Assembly (NCBI RefSeq): GCF_900110205.1
Contig: NZ_FOCV01000023.1
Span: forward strand, 41,533-105,532
Origin: Rhizobium tibeticum
GTDB lineage: Bacteria > Pseudomonadota > Alphaproteobacteria > Rhizobiales > Rhizobiaceae
Reading direction: 5' to 3'
Length of the DNA stretch: 64,000 nucleotides
Below, in pieces: positions 54,225 through 62,828 of this stretch. The notes below the pieces were generated by a model that saw only the letters and a list, made by a program, of their open reading frames with translations, searched no databases and was not told where the DNA came from. How positions within the stretch are numbered: the stretch's first letter is position 1; each line of letters begins with the position of its first letter. The translations under genes were made by a program, and so were the position numbers.

Positions 54225-54419
54225 AAGGTTCCACATTGATCGCTCACGCGGGCTCGGTTGCATACGAAGCTTCGCACCGAAAAGGGTAATCCGGCGCTTT
54301 GGCTTGGGTCCAGTCCCCGATCAATTGACCCTATACCCACCAAAAAACAAGGCGGGTCTGGGCTGCGCAATCATTTATGATGCCACGCGGTTTTTCGACT
54401 TTATCCGCCGGTTGGACAG

Positions 54420-56105
54420 TTATAGACGTCTCTCGTCGAGGTCACGGCTCAGCCCATCATGCCCGCCGTGCCCGAGGAGATGCGTCGCCGAACGCCAGGC
54501 ATGATAGGCGATCCGGTCGAGCCGACGGGCAGCGTCGATCCGCGCAAGGGCATCCGCGGCGGTCAGCTCTCCCGGCGCGACGGAGGCAAGGGTGGTGGCG
54601 CGATGATCTCGCTGCAGGGCTTCGAGCTCCGTTGCCGCGCTCTTGAGCTCGGCGAGCGCCGCGGCAACCTCCGACGAAACGTTCCAGCCGATGGGAGCCG
54701 CCTGCGCGCTGAGGGCGCATTCCGAGGTGATCGAGCCACCGACCGCCTGTGCCGCATGCATGGCTTGTGTGCACAGCGCGGTGGCACGAGGATCATGAGC
54801 GAAGTCGGCCGGCTGTCCTTCGAGCCTGCCCTCCTCCATGACTTCCACGAGGCGGGAGGCGTGATCGAGCGCGTGTAGCGTGCCCGTCATGCGGAGCCGC
54901 TCGGCCTCCGTCTCGGGCGGCTCCTTCAATTCGGACAGGAAATCCCGCACCTCCTCGAGCGTGGCGGCGGCCGCAGTGCTCTGTGCCGCTGGGCCGGCTC
55001 CGCCCGAAAGTGCTGCAGAAACCGAGGCGGCGGTTGTCGCGAGGACGTCTGCCACGACACGCCGGGCGGTCTCGACCGCGACTACCGGACTGGCGAGTGC
55101 GCTTGGATCGAGCGCGCGCTGAAGCGCCGTCTGCTTGGCGGGCAGGAGCCACTCCACGACGCGGGTGAACCACTGCGTCGCCGGCAGGAGTACAGCGACC
55201 CCTACGATGTTATAAGCCGTGTGGTAGGCGGCAAGGAGCGTCATTCCGTCGACCGACGCAGACAAGACTTTCATCAGCGCCGCCGTGAACGGAAAGGCGG
55301 CGATGGCGATAAGCGCGGCTATGACCTTGAACAGCACATAAGCAAGTGCGAGGCGCTTGGCCGTCGCGCTGGCGCCGATGGCCGCCAATGCGGAGCTCGT
55401 TGCCGTCCCGATATTCTGGCCGATGATCAGAGCCGCACCCTGCTCCAGGCTCACCGCCCCGGCGTAGAAGGCCGAGATGGTAACGGCGATGGCGGCCGTA
55501 GAGGACTGCATGACCGCGGTCATGGCAAGGCCAACAACGATGAGGCTCATGAGACCGACCGAGCCTTCGACCCAGCCAACTCCCGCTACGCCGAGCACTG
55601 CGGGCAGGTCAGACGGATGCAGGCTCTGCGCAAGACCTCCCATGCCTTGCTGGAGGGTGGTCAGCCCGTAGAGAACCAGCGCGAAGCCTGCGAGCGCACC
55701 GCCCGCCGCCGCGATACGCCCGCCCGCCAGCAACTTGGCTAGCGCGCCAAGGAAGATCAAAGGCAGCGCATAGGCCGAAAGCGAGACGCGCACGCCTATC
55801 AGTGCCACGAGCCAGCCCGTGCCCGTCGTGCCGATGTTGGCGCCGAAAACGAGACCGAGTCCTTGCGGAAAGGTCAGAAGGCCGGCGCTGACGAGACCGA
55901 TCGTCGTCATCGTTACAGCGCTCGACGACTGCACGAGCAGTGTGACGATGGCGCCCCAGAAGGCACCTGAGAGCGGCGTGGCCGCGGCCTTGCCGAGGGC
56001 GGTGCGCAGGGCGGATCCCGCCAACGCCTTCAGGCCGTCGGTCATGACGGTCATGCCGAGCAGGAAGAGCCCGACGCCGCCGAGTATGGCAATTGCTGTC
56101 GACAT
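54420..56105 (-). CDS. Na+/phosphate cotransporter family protein
   Basis: A 561-residue NptA/YjbB-type protein. The two inverted repeats carry the QSSSA-type motifs: LLVQSSSAVTMTT with FGANIGTTGTG, and VMQSSTAAIAVTI with IGQNIGTATSS. The membrane domain ends near residue 320; the C-terminal ~240 residues are helical and PhoU-like. It would import, or export excess, phosphate across the inner membrane. It stands alone between small genes. Confidence 0.9.
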   Translation of the reverse strand: MSTAIAILGGVGLFLLGMTVMTDGLKALAGSALRTALGKAAATPLSGAFWGAIVTLLVQSSSAVTMTTIGLVSAGLLTFPQGLGLVFGANIGTTGTGWLVALIGVRVSLSAYALPLIFLGALAKLLAGGRIAAAGGALAGFALVLYGLTTLQQGMGGLAQSLHPSDLPAVLGVAGVGWVEGSVGLMSLIVVGLAMTAVMQSSTAAIAVTISAFYAGAVSLEQGAALIIGQNIGTATSSALAAIGASATAKRLALAYVLFKVIAALIAIAAFPFTAALMKVLSASVDGMTLLAAYHTAYNIVGVAVLLPATQWFTRVVEWLLPAKQTALQRALDPSALASPVVAVETARRVVADVLATTAASVSAALSGGAGPAAQSTAAAATLEEVRDFLSELKEPPETEAERLRMTGTLHALDHASRLVEVMEEGRLEGQPADFAHDPRATALCTQAMHAAQAVGGSITSECALSAQAAPIGWNVSSEVAAALAELKSAATELEALQRDHRATTLASVAPGELTAADALARIDAARRLDRIAYHAWRSATHLLGHGGHDGLSRDLDERRL

Positions 56106-56439
56106 ACACGTCTCTTTCGGTCTGCGCTTCGGCCTTGAGCGCGTTGGAGTTGTACTGCTAGCGGACCTAAGGCGATAGTCTATTCATGGCAATGACGTAC
56201 TCTGGGTCGGTGAGCTGCGAATAGTGATGCTCAGCGGTCCGAGTACCTGGAATTGGCGCCAGCGTCGATTCCGCACTCCGATTCCTGCAGTGGCGGCCTG
56301 CTCGTATCGTGCGTTGTGCTCCATGGGGACGTACTGAATCGGCAGCTTTCGCTGGCTAGTCAACCCGACACGGTCGGCGCAGTCAATTGCGTCCACCTCG
56401 AGTGGGGGTTGAACCGCAGACCCGGCAGACGTGGTGTGC
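56106..56439. other. Intergenic stretch
   Basis: About 330 nt between the Na/Pi cotransporter start and an SDR remnant. No gene, terminator or repeat recognised. Confidence 0.35.
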
Positions 56440-56670
56440 TCAGGAGACCGTTCCAGACGAGGTGCCGGCTATTGGCTGAAAATGCTCCAGCCGGCTCGAC
56501 ATGCCCTGGTCAGCGATAATTTCGCTTCCGCTCAGCGCGGCCGCCTTGTTCGAAGGCAGAAAGGCCACCAAATTTCCGACATCCTCGACGGTGTTATAGG
56601 TTCCCGTTGCGTGCGCTTTCAGGAAGTGCGCCGCCAGGCCAGGGGTTTCGGCCTCCAGAGGCCTGTTTGG
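56440..56670 (-). pseudogene. Remnant of a short-chain dehydrogenase gene
   Basis: One open minus frame reads AHFLKAHATGTYNTVEDVGN, LVAFLPSNKAAALSGSEIIA and DQGM, then a short tail to a stop at 56440. This is the C-terminal SDR pattern (PxDVAxLVxFLxSDxAxxxTGxxixvDGG). The cofactor motif and catalytic region are absent, so only the last fifth of the gene remains. Confidence 0.65.
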
Positions 56671-56938
56671 TGTTCACTGCCCCTTACGGGGTGCCATATG
56701 CCGGAGTATGGCAAGCGAGCAAAATCATGATCTTGCAGATGTGTGAGACAGAGCGACAGCTCGCCTAATCACTATGCTTTTTGCCTGTTATGTCTCACGC
56801 TGAACGCATGCGACGACCATGAATTCACTTGCTACCGACCTATATCAGCGTATCGTTCGCGGGGTTGGCCCCATTGTTTTTCCCGGGCAGAGCCGATTGG
56901 GAGATCACAAGTGCTCTTGCCATGACAGGAGCCATTTG

Positions 56939-57160
56939 ATGAACTTTCTCACCGAGGTCGACCTCACTGACGAACAACTTGATACGGTGACGTCTACCAT
57001 CCAGGCATGGTGCGCGAGCCAGCGTGTTGATCCCTAGGGGGTTTCAGCCCGTGCAGCTGCAGCTCTTGCCCTCGAACTGCTTTCAACACACCCTTCGGTA
57101 ACATCGGAAGAGTTGCTTGGTTTACTCTCGAACCGACTTTCTGGCGCCGGGAGCAAGTAG
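56939..57160 (+). pseudogene. Small hypothetical gene interrupted by an in-frame stop
   Basis: ATG 56939 (with GGAG upstream) begins MNFLTEVDLTDEQLDTVTST and continues to RVDP, where TAG at 57035-57037 stops it after 32 residues. The frame then goes on in the same phase through GVSARAAAALALELLSTHPS to a second TAG at 57158. The joined 73-codon frame looks like one protein with an acidic helical start, WC-motif middle and alanine-rich end, so the stop is probably a recent mutation. No function known. Confidence 0.55.
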
Positions 57161-57163
57161 CAT

Positions 57164-57188
57164 GGAACTCCTAGCCATTACGACGGTT
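57164..57188 (+). promoter_or_regulatory. EcfG/RpoE2-type promoter
   Basis: GGAAC at 57164-57168 and GTT at 57186-57188, spacer 17 nt, 105 nt upstream of the DUF982 gene at 57294. Confidence 0.6.
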
Positions 57189-57293
57189 CACCGAGTGGAT
57201 CGCCAAGTAAGATTTCCTTCCCTCATGCCACACGCTGGCTAACTGCGCGGTCCACCATTTAGCCCATCACTCCAATTTCGAATCGGAGAGCCT

Positions 57294-57536
57294 GTGTCGG
57301 CACCTGGGTGGATCGCCGTAATCGTTGAGCGCAACCAAGCGTTCCACATTATCGGATCCGCAGAAGACGCCCTTGATCTACTGTTTACGAATTGGCCGGT
57401 CGTTAGTGGCACCGCCTTCGTGTTAGCCATGGAGACGTGCGCTGGCACAGCGACGGGCGCGGTGACCGAAGGAGAGGCCCAGTCGGCATTTCTTGCAGCG
57501 GCCCGTGATGCGAAGGTGGTCTGCAGGATCGCTTAG
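57294..57536 (+). CDS. DUF982-type small protein
   Basis: An 80-residue protein starting at GTG after GGAGAG. DALDLLFTNWPVVSGTAFVL and AQSAFLAAARDAKVV fit the DUF982 pattern (A..LL..WP...G.A...A...C, then AF..AA..A). These proteins are abundant in Rhizobiales and mostly uncharacterised. An EcfG-type promoter lies upstream, consistent with stress induction. Confidence 0.75.
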   Translation: MSAPGWIAVIVERNQAFHIIGSAEDALDLLFTNWPVVSGTAFVLAMETCAGTATGAVTEGEAQSAFLAAARDAKVVCRIA

Positions 57537-57835
57537 TACCGACGCCGAGCCGCTTGGCAGTACCTTCGATCGCCGGGAAACGGTGTGGCCAGTCATGGCC
57601 GCTTCGGGTGAGAACCGGGACATTGCCGTCGTTGAGGAGACCGCGATGCATACCCGTCGCATTTGATCTCGCAAATCCAATCTCGATTGGCGCACGCGGC
57701 GCAAGAAGAGCAAGGCATGGCGTCTATGCGAGCCGGCATTGGATCAAGGGGAAGGAAGGGTCACGCGGCTTTTGGGCGCGCGAACGCAGCTCCTGGGTGT
57801 CAGCCTGAAGCGGCTGAGAACGTGGCGGTCTCGCA

Positions 57836-58126
57836 CTAGCTGGCCTTCTTCATCTTGGCCATATCGTCGGGCAGGATATGCATGCCTGCCTCATGGGCGG
57901 CATCGACAAATGCAGCGCGAGCGGTTTCGCCGTCGACATAAAACTCTATGGCCTCGATCGATCGCATGAGCGCCCTATGGTATTTGGCGCCGCCGCGATG
58001 ATGCCATTTGCCGCTTAAAAGCATGCCGGCGAGTTGTTGGACGGTCTCTGCCTTTCGATACCGTCCGATGCCATCGATCTCGACTTGCATAGGCTTGATG
58101 AAAACAGGAAGATCGGCGTCCATTTC
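57836..58126 (-). CDS. DUF982-type small protein
   Basis: A 96-residue protein: VEIDGIGRYRKAETVQQLAG, then LMRSIEAIEFYVDGETARAA and FVDAAHEAGMHILPDDM. The helix-turn-AF.DAAHEAG layout is DUF982. Start MDADLP at 58126 is preferred to the in-frame ATG 15 nt upstream because of the nearby AAGGAG. A second, divergent family member lies at 57294, suggesting local duplication of the family. Confidence 0.78.
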   Translation of the reverse strand, partial: EMDADLPVFIKPMQVEIDGIGRYRKAETVQQLAGMLLSGKWHHRGGAKYHRALMRSIEAIEFYVDGETARAAFVDAAHEAGMHILPDDMAKMKKAS

Positions 58127-58207
58127 GAAACTCCTTGACATCTCGCGGATTAGTAAAGTGCCAAGTGATTCGTTTGTCTAGGCAGGACAAAATAAATAGG
58201 AGTCCGC

Positions 58208-58232
58208 GGAACAAACCTTCTCGCACGGAGTT
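58208..58232 (+). promoter_or_regulatory. EcfG/RpoE2-type promoter of a candidate small RNA
   Basis: GGAAC at 58208-58212 and GTT at 58230-58232, spacer 17 nt. A strong terminator follows within ~80 nt and there is no ORF between. Confidence 0.65.
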
Positions 58233-58238
58233 TCTGCA

Positions 58239-58313
58239 CCGCGTTGAGAACGTAACTCCTCTCGATGTCCACACAATCCCTTAAGCCCCGCGCTCTCCGC
58301 GGGGCATTTTTTT
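58239..58313 (+). ncRNA. Candidate stress-induced small RNA
   Basis: About 75 nt from the expected start (6-7 nt after GTT) to the terminator. The 5' half is unstructured and pyrimidine-rich (CTCCTCTC, AATCCCTT), as in sRNAs that pair near ribosome-binding sites; the 3' half is the terminator hairpin. It could alternatively be an attenuator leader for 58412. Confidence 0.5.
58286..58313 (+). terminator. Rho-independent terminator
   Basis: CCCCGCG (58286-58292) pairs perfectly with CGCGGGG (58298-58304) around a 5-nt loop; CATTTTTTT follows. Confidence 0.85.
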
Positions 58314-58323
58314 GCAACCTTGT

Positions 58324-58348
58324 GGAACAAATCAGCGATATTGACGTT
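58324..58348 (+). promoter_or_regulatory. EcfG/RpoE2-type promoter of the gene at 58412
   Basis: GGAAC at 58324-58328 and GTT at 58346-58348, spacer 17 nt, 63 nt upstream of the start codon and directly after the terminator. Confidence 0.65.
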
Positions 58349-58411
58349 TATATTCTCGCATTGCTTGCATTTAAGGCCGCGTCTGTTTCATTGCAAAAGG
58401 GTTCTTGGAAG

Positions 58412-58672
58412 ATGGAATCCGCACACTTCGACAGCTTTCGCTATGGATTGGCGGCCCTTCTCATGCGCCGTCCACACCTCCGTCCCTATGCCCATATTGC
58501 ACACCGGTGGACCGAAGACATCGAGAACTATGGCGACGCAGTCAGGTTCCGCGAGAAGTTGCGTGCTGAGGATGGCGACAAGATGCTCCTGGAGGAATGC
58601 GAGCGACTCTGCATCGAGCTCGAGGACGAGGTGCAGTCCTATTTTGCTGCTTCGGGCCTCGACCTGCCGTGA
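58412..58672 (+). CDS. Small hypothetical protein, stress-promoter associated
   Basis: An 86-residue helical protein: FDSFRYGLAALLMRRPHLRP, YGDAVRFREKLRAEDGDKML and an acidic end EDEVQSYFAASGLDLP. A frameshifted relative sharing the Y-(G/S)-x-AVRFR(E/D) motif lies at 61489-61703. ATG 58412 is chosen because upstream in-frame residues overlap the promoter and terminator. Expression under EcfG is likely; function unknown. Confidence 0.7.
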   Translation: MESAHFDSFRYGLAALLMRRPHLRPYAHIAHRWTEDIENYGDAVRFREKLRAEDGDKMLLEECERLCIELEDEVQSYFAASGLDLP

Positions 58673-59664
58673 CGAATTCTCTCCCCAACCCATCGCCATG
58701 ACAGTACGATGGCACTTATGCCAACGGCGCTGACTCATGGAACGACTTTAGGTAAACCCTCCTTCAGCCCGCCTGAAGTCTCACTGGTGTCCTGTCGCCA
58801 AGGCAGGATGCGTTGAGGGGCCAGGCTCTCGACAGCTTTGCGATGCTTACGCGGCTCTGAACCTTCTCCTCGATGCTCGACTAGGACTTTGGACCGACTG
58901 GCGCGCTCCCATGATTGGAGTAGTCTCATGGTGTCCTGATCTTTGATAGGCAGGATAGAAAGGGAAGCCCCTCGCCAACCCATCCTGGGGCTTCCCTTTG
59001 CAGGCTTGGGCCGAACCTCAAGGCAGGCTTTGACTCTATCGTCTCAACGTAATGTTCGCTCTCCTATCGGGCGATGAGAGCGATCACAATGTGGCGGATG
59101 ACGTCGGCAAATGCGACACCCAGCGCCATGCTTCCGATCCCAATAACCTCGGCAGCCATGTCGCGTGCCTCGCGTCATCGACACCCGCAACCAGCCCCTT
59201 CGATGCCTGAAACTTTCGGATCACGGTCTGCTTCAGGCCCGGCACGACCGGCGCCAGCGCCGAATGCTCGCGGCGATCGTCGAAGCCGTTCTTGCCGCCG
59301 TTGATCTTCTTGGTGGTGGTCTCGATAGCTGGCATAGCGATTGAGGTTGTGGCTATCCTCCCAGAGCGGTACAAATCCCTCCCATAGATCGGTGTTGACC
59401 AGATCCGGACTGGTTTATTACCCCGAATTTTTCACCGAAAGGTAGGCAATCTACGTCTAATGGACGAAGTGCCAACAATGAGCGGTTGTGGTTTTATGAA
59501 GCCGACCGAGATGCGGTCAGTTTCTCTTGTAACGCGTTAGGAAGCTCGCCCGCCCCGGCGGGCTTCTTGCTGTCATGGCCTGATGGAAGCGAGGAAGGTC
59601 AAGATGAAGCCCCCCTGCAACGAATGACGGCTACACCCACGGCCGTCGGGCCTGCCGCGGATAG
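58673..59664. other. Gene-poor stretch
   Basis: About 990 nt. It contains the 13-bp hairpin described at 58959. Near 59060-59170 (minus strand) a frame reads MAAEVIGIGSMALGVAFADV and IRHIVIALIAR before a stop, possibly the end of a lost membrane-protein gene; it has no credible start. Nothing else supported. Confidence 0.35.
58959..58999. repeat. Perfect 13-bp inverted repeat (strong hairpin)
   Basis: AAAGGGAAGCCCC (58959-58971) and its exact complement GGGGCTTCCCTTT (58987-58999) flank a 15-nt loop. It lacks a clear long T-run, and resembles an intergenic REP-type or bidirectional terminator element. Confidence 0.6.
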
Positions 59665-59856
59665 GCACAGGAAGGTGATACGGTGGTAGTGTTGTTCGAT
59701 GCGAGCGGAACCGCGCGGGACGGCAAACCGTACACGAACACCTATGCGTGGTTCCTTGATCTCCAGGACGGGAAGATCGTGGACGCATCTGCGTTCTTCG
59801 ACAGCATTTCCTTCAATGACTTGTGGAGCAGACTCCCGGCTTCAGCGGCCCAGTAA
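59665..59856 (+). pseudogene. Remnant of a SnoaL-like (NTF2-fold) protein gene
   Basis: Open frame from a stop at 59662: EGDTVVVLFDASGTARDGKP, YTNTYAWFLDLQDGKIVDAS and AFFDSISFNDLW, ending at TAA 59856. These are the last three strands of SnoaL-like ketosteroid-isomerase-fold proteins (GTARDGxPYxNTYAWFxxxxDGKI, AFFDS). The N-terminal half is missing and no start lies upstream. Confidence 0.65.
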
Positions 59857-60000
59857 ATCGCGCGCGCGGACCCGATCTCAATCTCGTCGATGGGCGCGAT
59901 GGCGTGAAGTCATCGCCGACTCTTCAAGGCGTTTGCCACCATCGCTAGCACTAAGGCGCTGGTGTCTGCAGCATAATTTCCTCTCCATGGCAGATGCGGA

Positions 60001-60996
60001 TTAAGTTACAAGGACGGCCGCGCCATTTAGACGACCTGCTCGCAGATTTGCCAGTGCATCGTTGGCCTGCGCCAAGGGATAAGGGGTTGTGACCGTTCGA
60101 ATGTTAGCTGCTCGTACGACCTCCAGGAACTCGTGAGCATCAGTCCGGGTAAGATTAGCCACCGACACAACTCGTCGCTCCCCCCACAGTAGGCGATAGG
60201 GCATGGCAGGAATATCGCTCATGTGGATGCCGCCGCAGACAACCGTACCGCCTTTCCGAACGGCAGCCAGTGCCTTGGGTACCAGCTCGCCCGCGGGAGC
60301 AAAAAGGATGGCGGCGTCGAGCGGTTTCGGCGGAACTTGGTCAGACGATCCCGCCCATACCGCTCCCATTTCCAATGCAAAGCGCTTTCCTTCGTCGTCT
60401 CCCGGCCGGACGAACGCATAGACCTCCTGCTGTTTCCAGAGGCAGACTTGCGCCAAGATATGAGCGGCGGCACCGAAACCATATAGCCCGATGGTTTTCC
60501 CGTCACCCGCCATCGTCAGTGATCGCCAGCCGATTAAACCCGCACAAAGAAGCGGCGCAGTAGCAATCGGATCCAAGCTCTCCGGCAAAACGAACGCGTA
60601 ATTTGCATCGGCGGCAACATGTGTCGCAAACCCGCCGTCGAGGGTATAACCCGTGAAACGCGGAGCGTCGCAGAGATTTTCTTTTCCACCGCAGCAAAAC
60701 GAGCAACTGCCGCAGGTGTGACCAAGCCACGGCACGCCAACCCTTCGACCTAGCAACGTTTCTGGCGCGCCGGATCCTAGCGCGACGACGATCCCTACGA
60801 TCTCATGGCCAAGTATCAGGGGAAGCTTTGGATCTGGAAGATCGCCATCGAACACGTGGAGGTCTGTCCGGCAGACGCCGCAAGCTTCAACCCTGATCAA
60901 GACCTGTCCCGCTGACGGCGACGGATCCGGCAGTTCGACAAGGCGCAGAGGCGTCCGAACTCTGTCAAGCATCATCGCCCTCACGTCAGCCTCCAT
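60001..60996 (-). CDS. Zinc-dependent alcohol dehydrogenase
   Basis: A 331-residue medium-chain dehydrogenase. CGVCRTDLHVFDGDL holds the catalytic-zinc Cys, LILGHEIVGIVVALG the GHE motif, and GHTCGSCSFCCGGKENLCDAP the structural-zinc cysteines; LYGFGAAAHILAQV is the cofactor fold. Length is slightly below the usual 340-350 residues. Start at 60996 (MEADVRAMML) has an AGG-rich site; an internal Met is possible. It stands alone among stress genes. Probable primary alcohol or aldehyde substrate. Confidence 0.88.
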   Translation of the reverse strand: MEADVRAMMLDRVRTPLRLVELPDPSPSAGQVLIRVEACGVCRTDLHVFDGDLPDPKLPLILGHEIVGIVVALGSGAPETLLGRRVGVPWLGHTCGSCSFCCGGKENLCDAPRFTGYTLDGGFATHVAADANYAFVLPESLDPIATAPLLCAGLIGWRSLTMAGDGKTIGLYGFGAAAHILAQVCLWKQQEVYAFVRPGDDEGKRFALEMGAVWAGSSDQVPPKPLDAAILFAPAGELVPKALAAVRKGGTVVCGGIHMSDIPAMPYRLLWGERRVVSVANLTRTDAHEFLEVVRAANIRTVTTPYPLAQANDALANLRAGRLNGAAVLVT

Positions 60997-61230
60997 TTAT
61001 CGAAAGGTAACTCTAATCAGCAACACACCGAACGCACCTGCCTTGACCTGGATCAAAGACTCCTGCCCTACCTCGCGATAGAAATGGAGCATCGGCTTCA
61101 CTGAATTCCATGCGCTTGCGACGACGAGGAGGAAGGCAAAATAGACCATATCGCAACCCGTACCCTCAACGCCAATCCTAACCTCATTCCCAGTTGCTCC
61201 CTTGCTCCAAGCAATGCGAGGACAAGGGAC

Positions 61231-61455
61231 GTGGATATTCTGCTTGATCGGTCAGATGACGACCACTGGGTCGTGACCATGATCTCGTTACGGGCGCAAA
61301 ACTGGGCCGCCCACGAACTTTGCTGCGCGCTTCGCCCTTGCTTCGCCGGAAGCATGCGTCTTGACATAATGAGCGCAGACCGGCTGCTGAAGAACGCGCG
61401 AAAACAAGGATTCAAGACAGAGTTCGTGGGCCTTTGTGGCAAGGACATCTACTAG
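61231..61455 (+). CDS. Small hypothetical protein
   Basis: A 74-residue protein beginning at GTG with AAGGGAC upstream: DILLDRSDDDHWVVTMISL, then a Cys-containing helix ELCCALRPCFAG and FKTEFVGLCGKDIY at the end. No known domain. It overlaps nothing and lies between the alcohol dehydrogenase and a frameshifted gene on the opposite strand. Confidence 0.5.
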   Translation: MDILLDRSDDDHWVVTMISLRAQNWAAHELCCALRPCFAGSMRLDIMSADRLLKNARKQGFKTEFVGLCGKDIY

Positions 61456-61488
61456 CGACCAGGTCTCCTAACCGGTTCCGACCGTCGG

Positions 61489-61703
61489 CTATGCGTCGTG
61501 CTCCAGGTCGGCGCACAACTGGCCATACTCTGCCACCAACTGACCGTGCTCGGAAGTCCGCATCTGTCGCGAAATCTAACGGCTTCGCTGTAGGATTCGC
61601 AAAACTCCGTCACCCAATATTCCTCTCCTTGAAAATACGGAGAGCCGGACAGCGCATGGAGTGACGCCCAAACATAAGCGAAGGCGTCAATACTATTGAG
61701 CAT
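61489..61703 (-). pseudogene. Frameshifted relative of the 58412 gene
   Basis: ATG 61703 starts MLNSIDAFAYVWASLHALSG and runs to YSEAVRFRD; there the frame shifts. The proper continuation, QMRTSEHGQLVAEYGQLCAD then LEHDA and TAG at 61489, is in the next frame. One missing C in GACAG (expected GACCAG, near 61575) restores a 71-residue protein with the same Y-x-x-AVRFR motif as 58412. It is either a young pseudogene or an assembly error. Confidence 0.6.
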
Positions 61704-61864
61704 TGCACAAACCAGTGTTCGAGTTTGAATGATATAGAGTGCAAGCACGGTTTCCAGCCACGTTTTCGGTGTTCGCCCCTGAGACAACCGAACGTCACCC
61801 AGACAGGTGGACCAACGTCTCATCGGCCGCTTGCACGATATTTCTTCTTTGCCCTCACCAACAA

Positions 61865-62086
61865 ACATTGACTAACGTCAAAGACAATACGCAGGGCGGC
61901 GATAAGCTGACATCCACCCAACAGGAAAAGGCGTATCACGTTTCGGAACGTCACTACGGCTCGTTTCAGCGCTCCTTCCGGCCTCCCGACGCCATCGAGG
62001 CTGACAAAGTCAGCGCGGTTTTCGCGAAGGGCGTTCTCAAAGTGACGCTTCCCAAGAGCCCCACTTCGAAGCGGAATGATCGCTAG
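61865..62086 (+). pseudogene. Remnant of an Hsp20 small heat-shock protein gene
   Basis: The frame reads KAYHVSERHYGSFQRSFRPP, DAIEADKVSAVFAKGVLKVT and LPKSP before a stop at 62086, matching the C-terminal half of the alpha-crystallin domain (typical ERSYGSFxRxFxLP, VxAxFxxGVLxVxLPK). The N-terminal half is absent; upstream residues are unrelated. A dead fragment. Confidence 0.75.
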
Positions 62087-62214
62087 ATCGAGATCAAGGC
62101 CGGCTGACCTCGGCACAGGTGTGTGCGCCCGAGCACCCGCCACCATTGCTGCAGGCCGATGACTGCAGCAGGCGAAATTTGAGACTGAACCTACGGACGA
62201 ACGGAGGACAAAAT

Positions 62215-62400
62215 GAACGGACCGCGCTGGCAAGCCCATTGATAACAGCAGCGGGAGTTTTAGTATTTCTTGCTCCCTGGCTTGTAGCAGCCACGTCCAT
62301 CGAGCCGGCCATCAGTTCGCCCGCCTCTTGGACGATTGAGCGCAGTCATCATGGGCGGCGTGGTCGTCGTCGTCGCCGCGTTATCCGCGTTTGCGGGATC
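62215..62400 (+). pseudogene. Remnant of an SPW-repeat-type membrane protein
   Basis: One frame reads ITAAGVLVFLAPWLVAATS and a second, shifted, reads AVIMGGVVVVVAALSAFAG. This alternation of a GxWLFxAPW helix and a second hydrophobic helix resembles SPW-repeat proteins. The frameshift and lack of a start indicate decay. Assignment is tentative. Confidence 0.4.
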
Positions 62401-62516
62401 CGGCACCGGAAGAGCTTGGGAGAAGGACGATGGTTGTCCAGATGTCGCGCACTGCAGAAGCGTTGCTCTCAGGAGCGGGTTGCTGCGGGATGGAGTGGAC
62501 AGTAGGAGGTAGGAAA

Positions 62517-62828
62517 ATGGGATTGAAAGTTCTCGCAAAGGCCGAATGGGCGACTTACTTCTCGCATCTCCACGAAGCCGTGCAAAGCAAGGAGATCAAA
62601 ATCGAAGTCGTGGGCGCGACCGTTGGCGATCAGATCCTTGTGAAGTCCAGCCCTCTGCTGGGGGCGACGTACGAACCCAAGGAGGACATGCTCGAGCTTT
62701 CGGTCAAGGGCATGACGCATGTCGTCGAAAGGCCGCGGAAAATCACGGTTCAGGATGAGGAAGGAGAGGTCGTCGCGATCGAAGTGATCGATTTCGCCGA
62801 GCGGCAGCAGATCCTGACGTTCACCTAG
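62517..62828 (+). CDS. Small DUF5335-like protein
   Basis: A 103-residue soluble protein: WATYFSHLHEAVQSKEIKIE, GDQILVKSSPLLGATYEPKE and DMLELSVKGMTHVVERPRKI, then a beta-rich end. The order matches DUF5335 domain proteins as I recall them. AGGAGG lies 5-10 nt before ATG 62517. No partner gene adjoins it. Function unknown. Confidence 0.7.
   Translation: MGLKVLAKAEWATYFSHLHEAVQSKEIKIEVVGATVGDQILVKSSPLLGATYEPKEDMLELSVKGMTHVVERPRKITVQDEEGEVVAIEVIDFAERQQILTFT

Noticed and set aside
58265..58411. Upstream extension of the 58412 gene
   Set aside because: It would translate through the terminator hairpin and across an EcfG-type promoter.
59084..59374. 96-codon minus-strand frame
   Set aside because: Composition is mixed and the best hydrophobic stretch lies in another frame; no start or family, so not called a gene.
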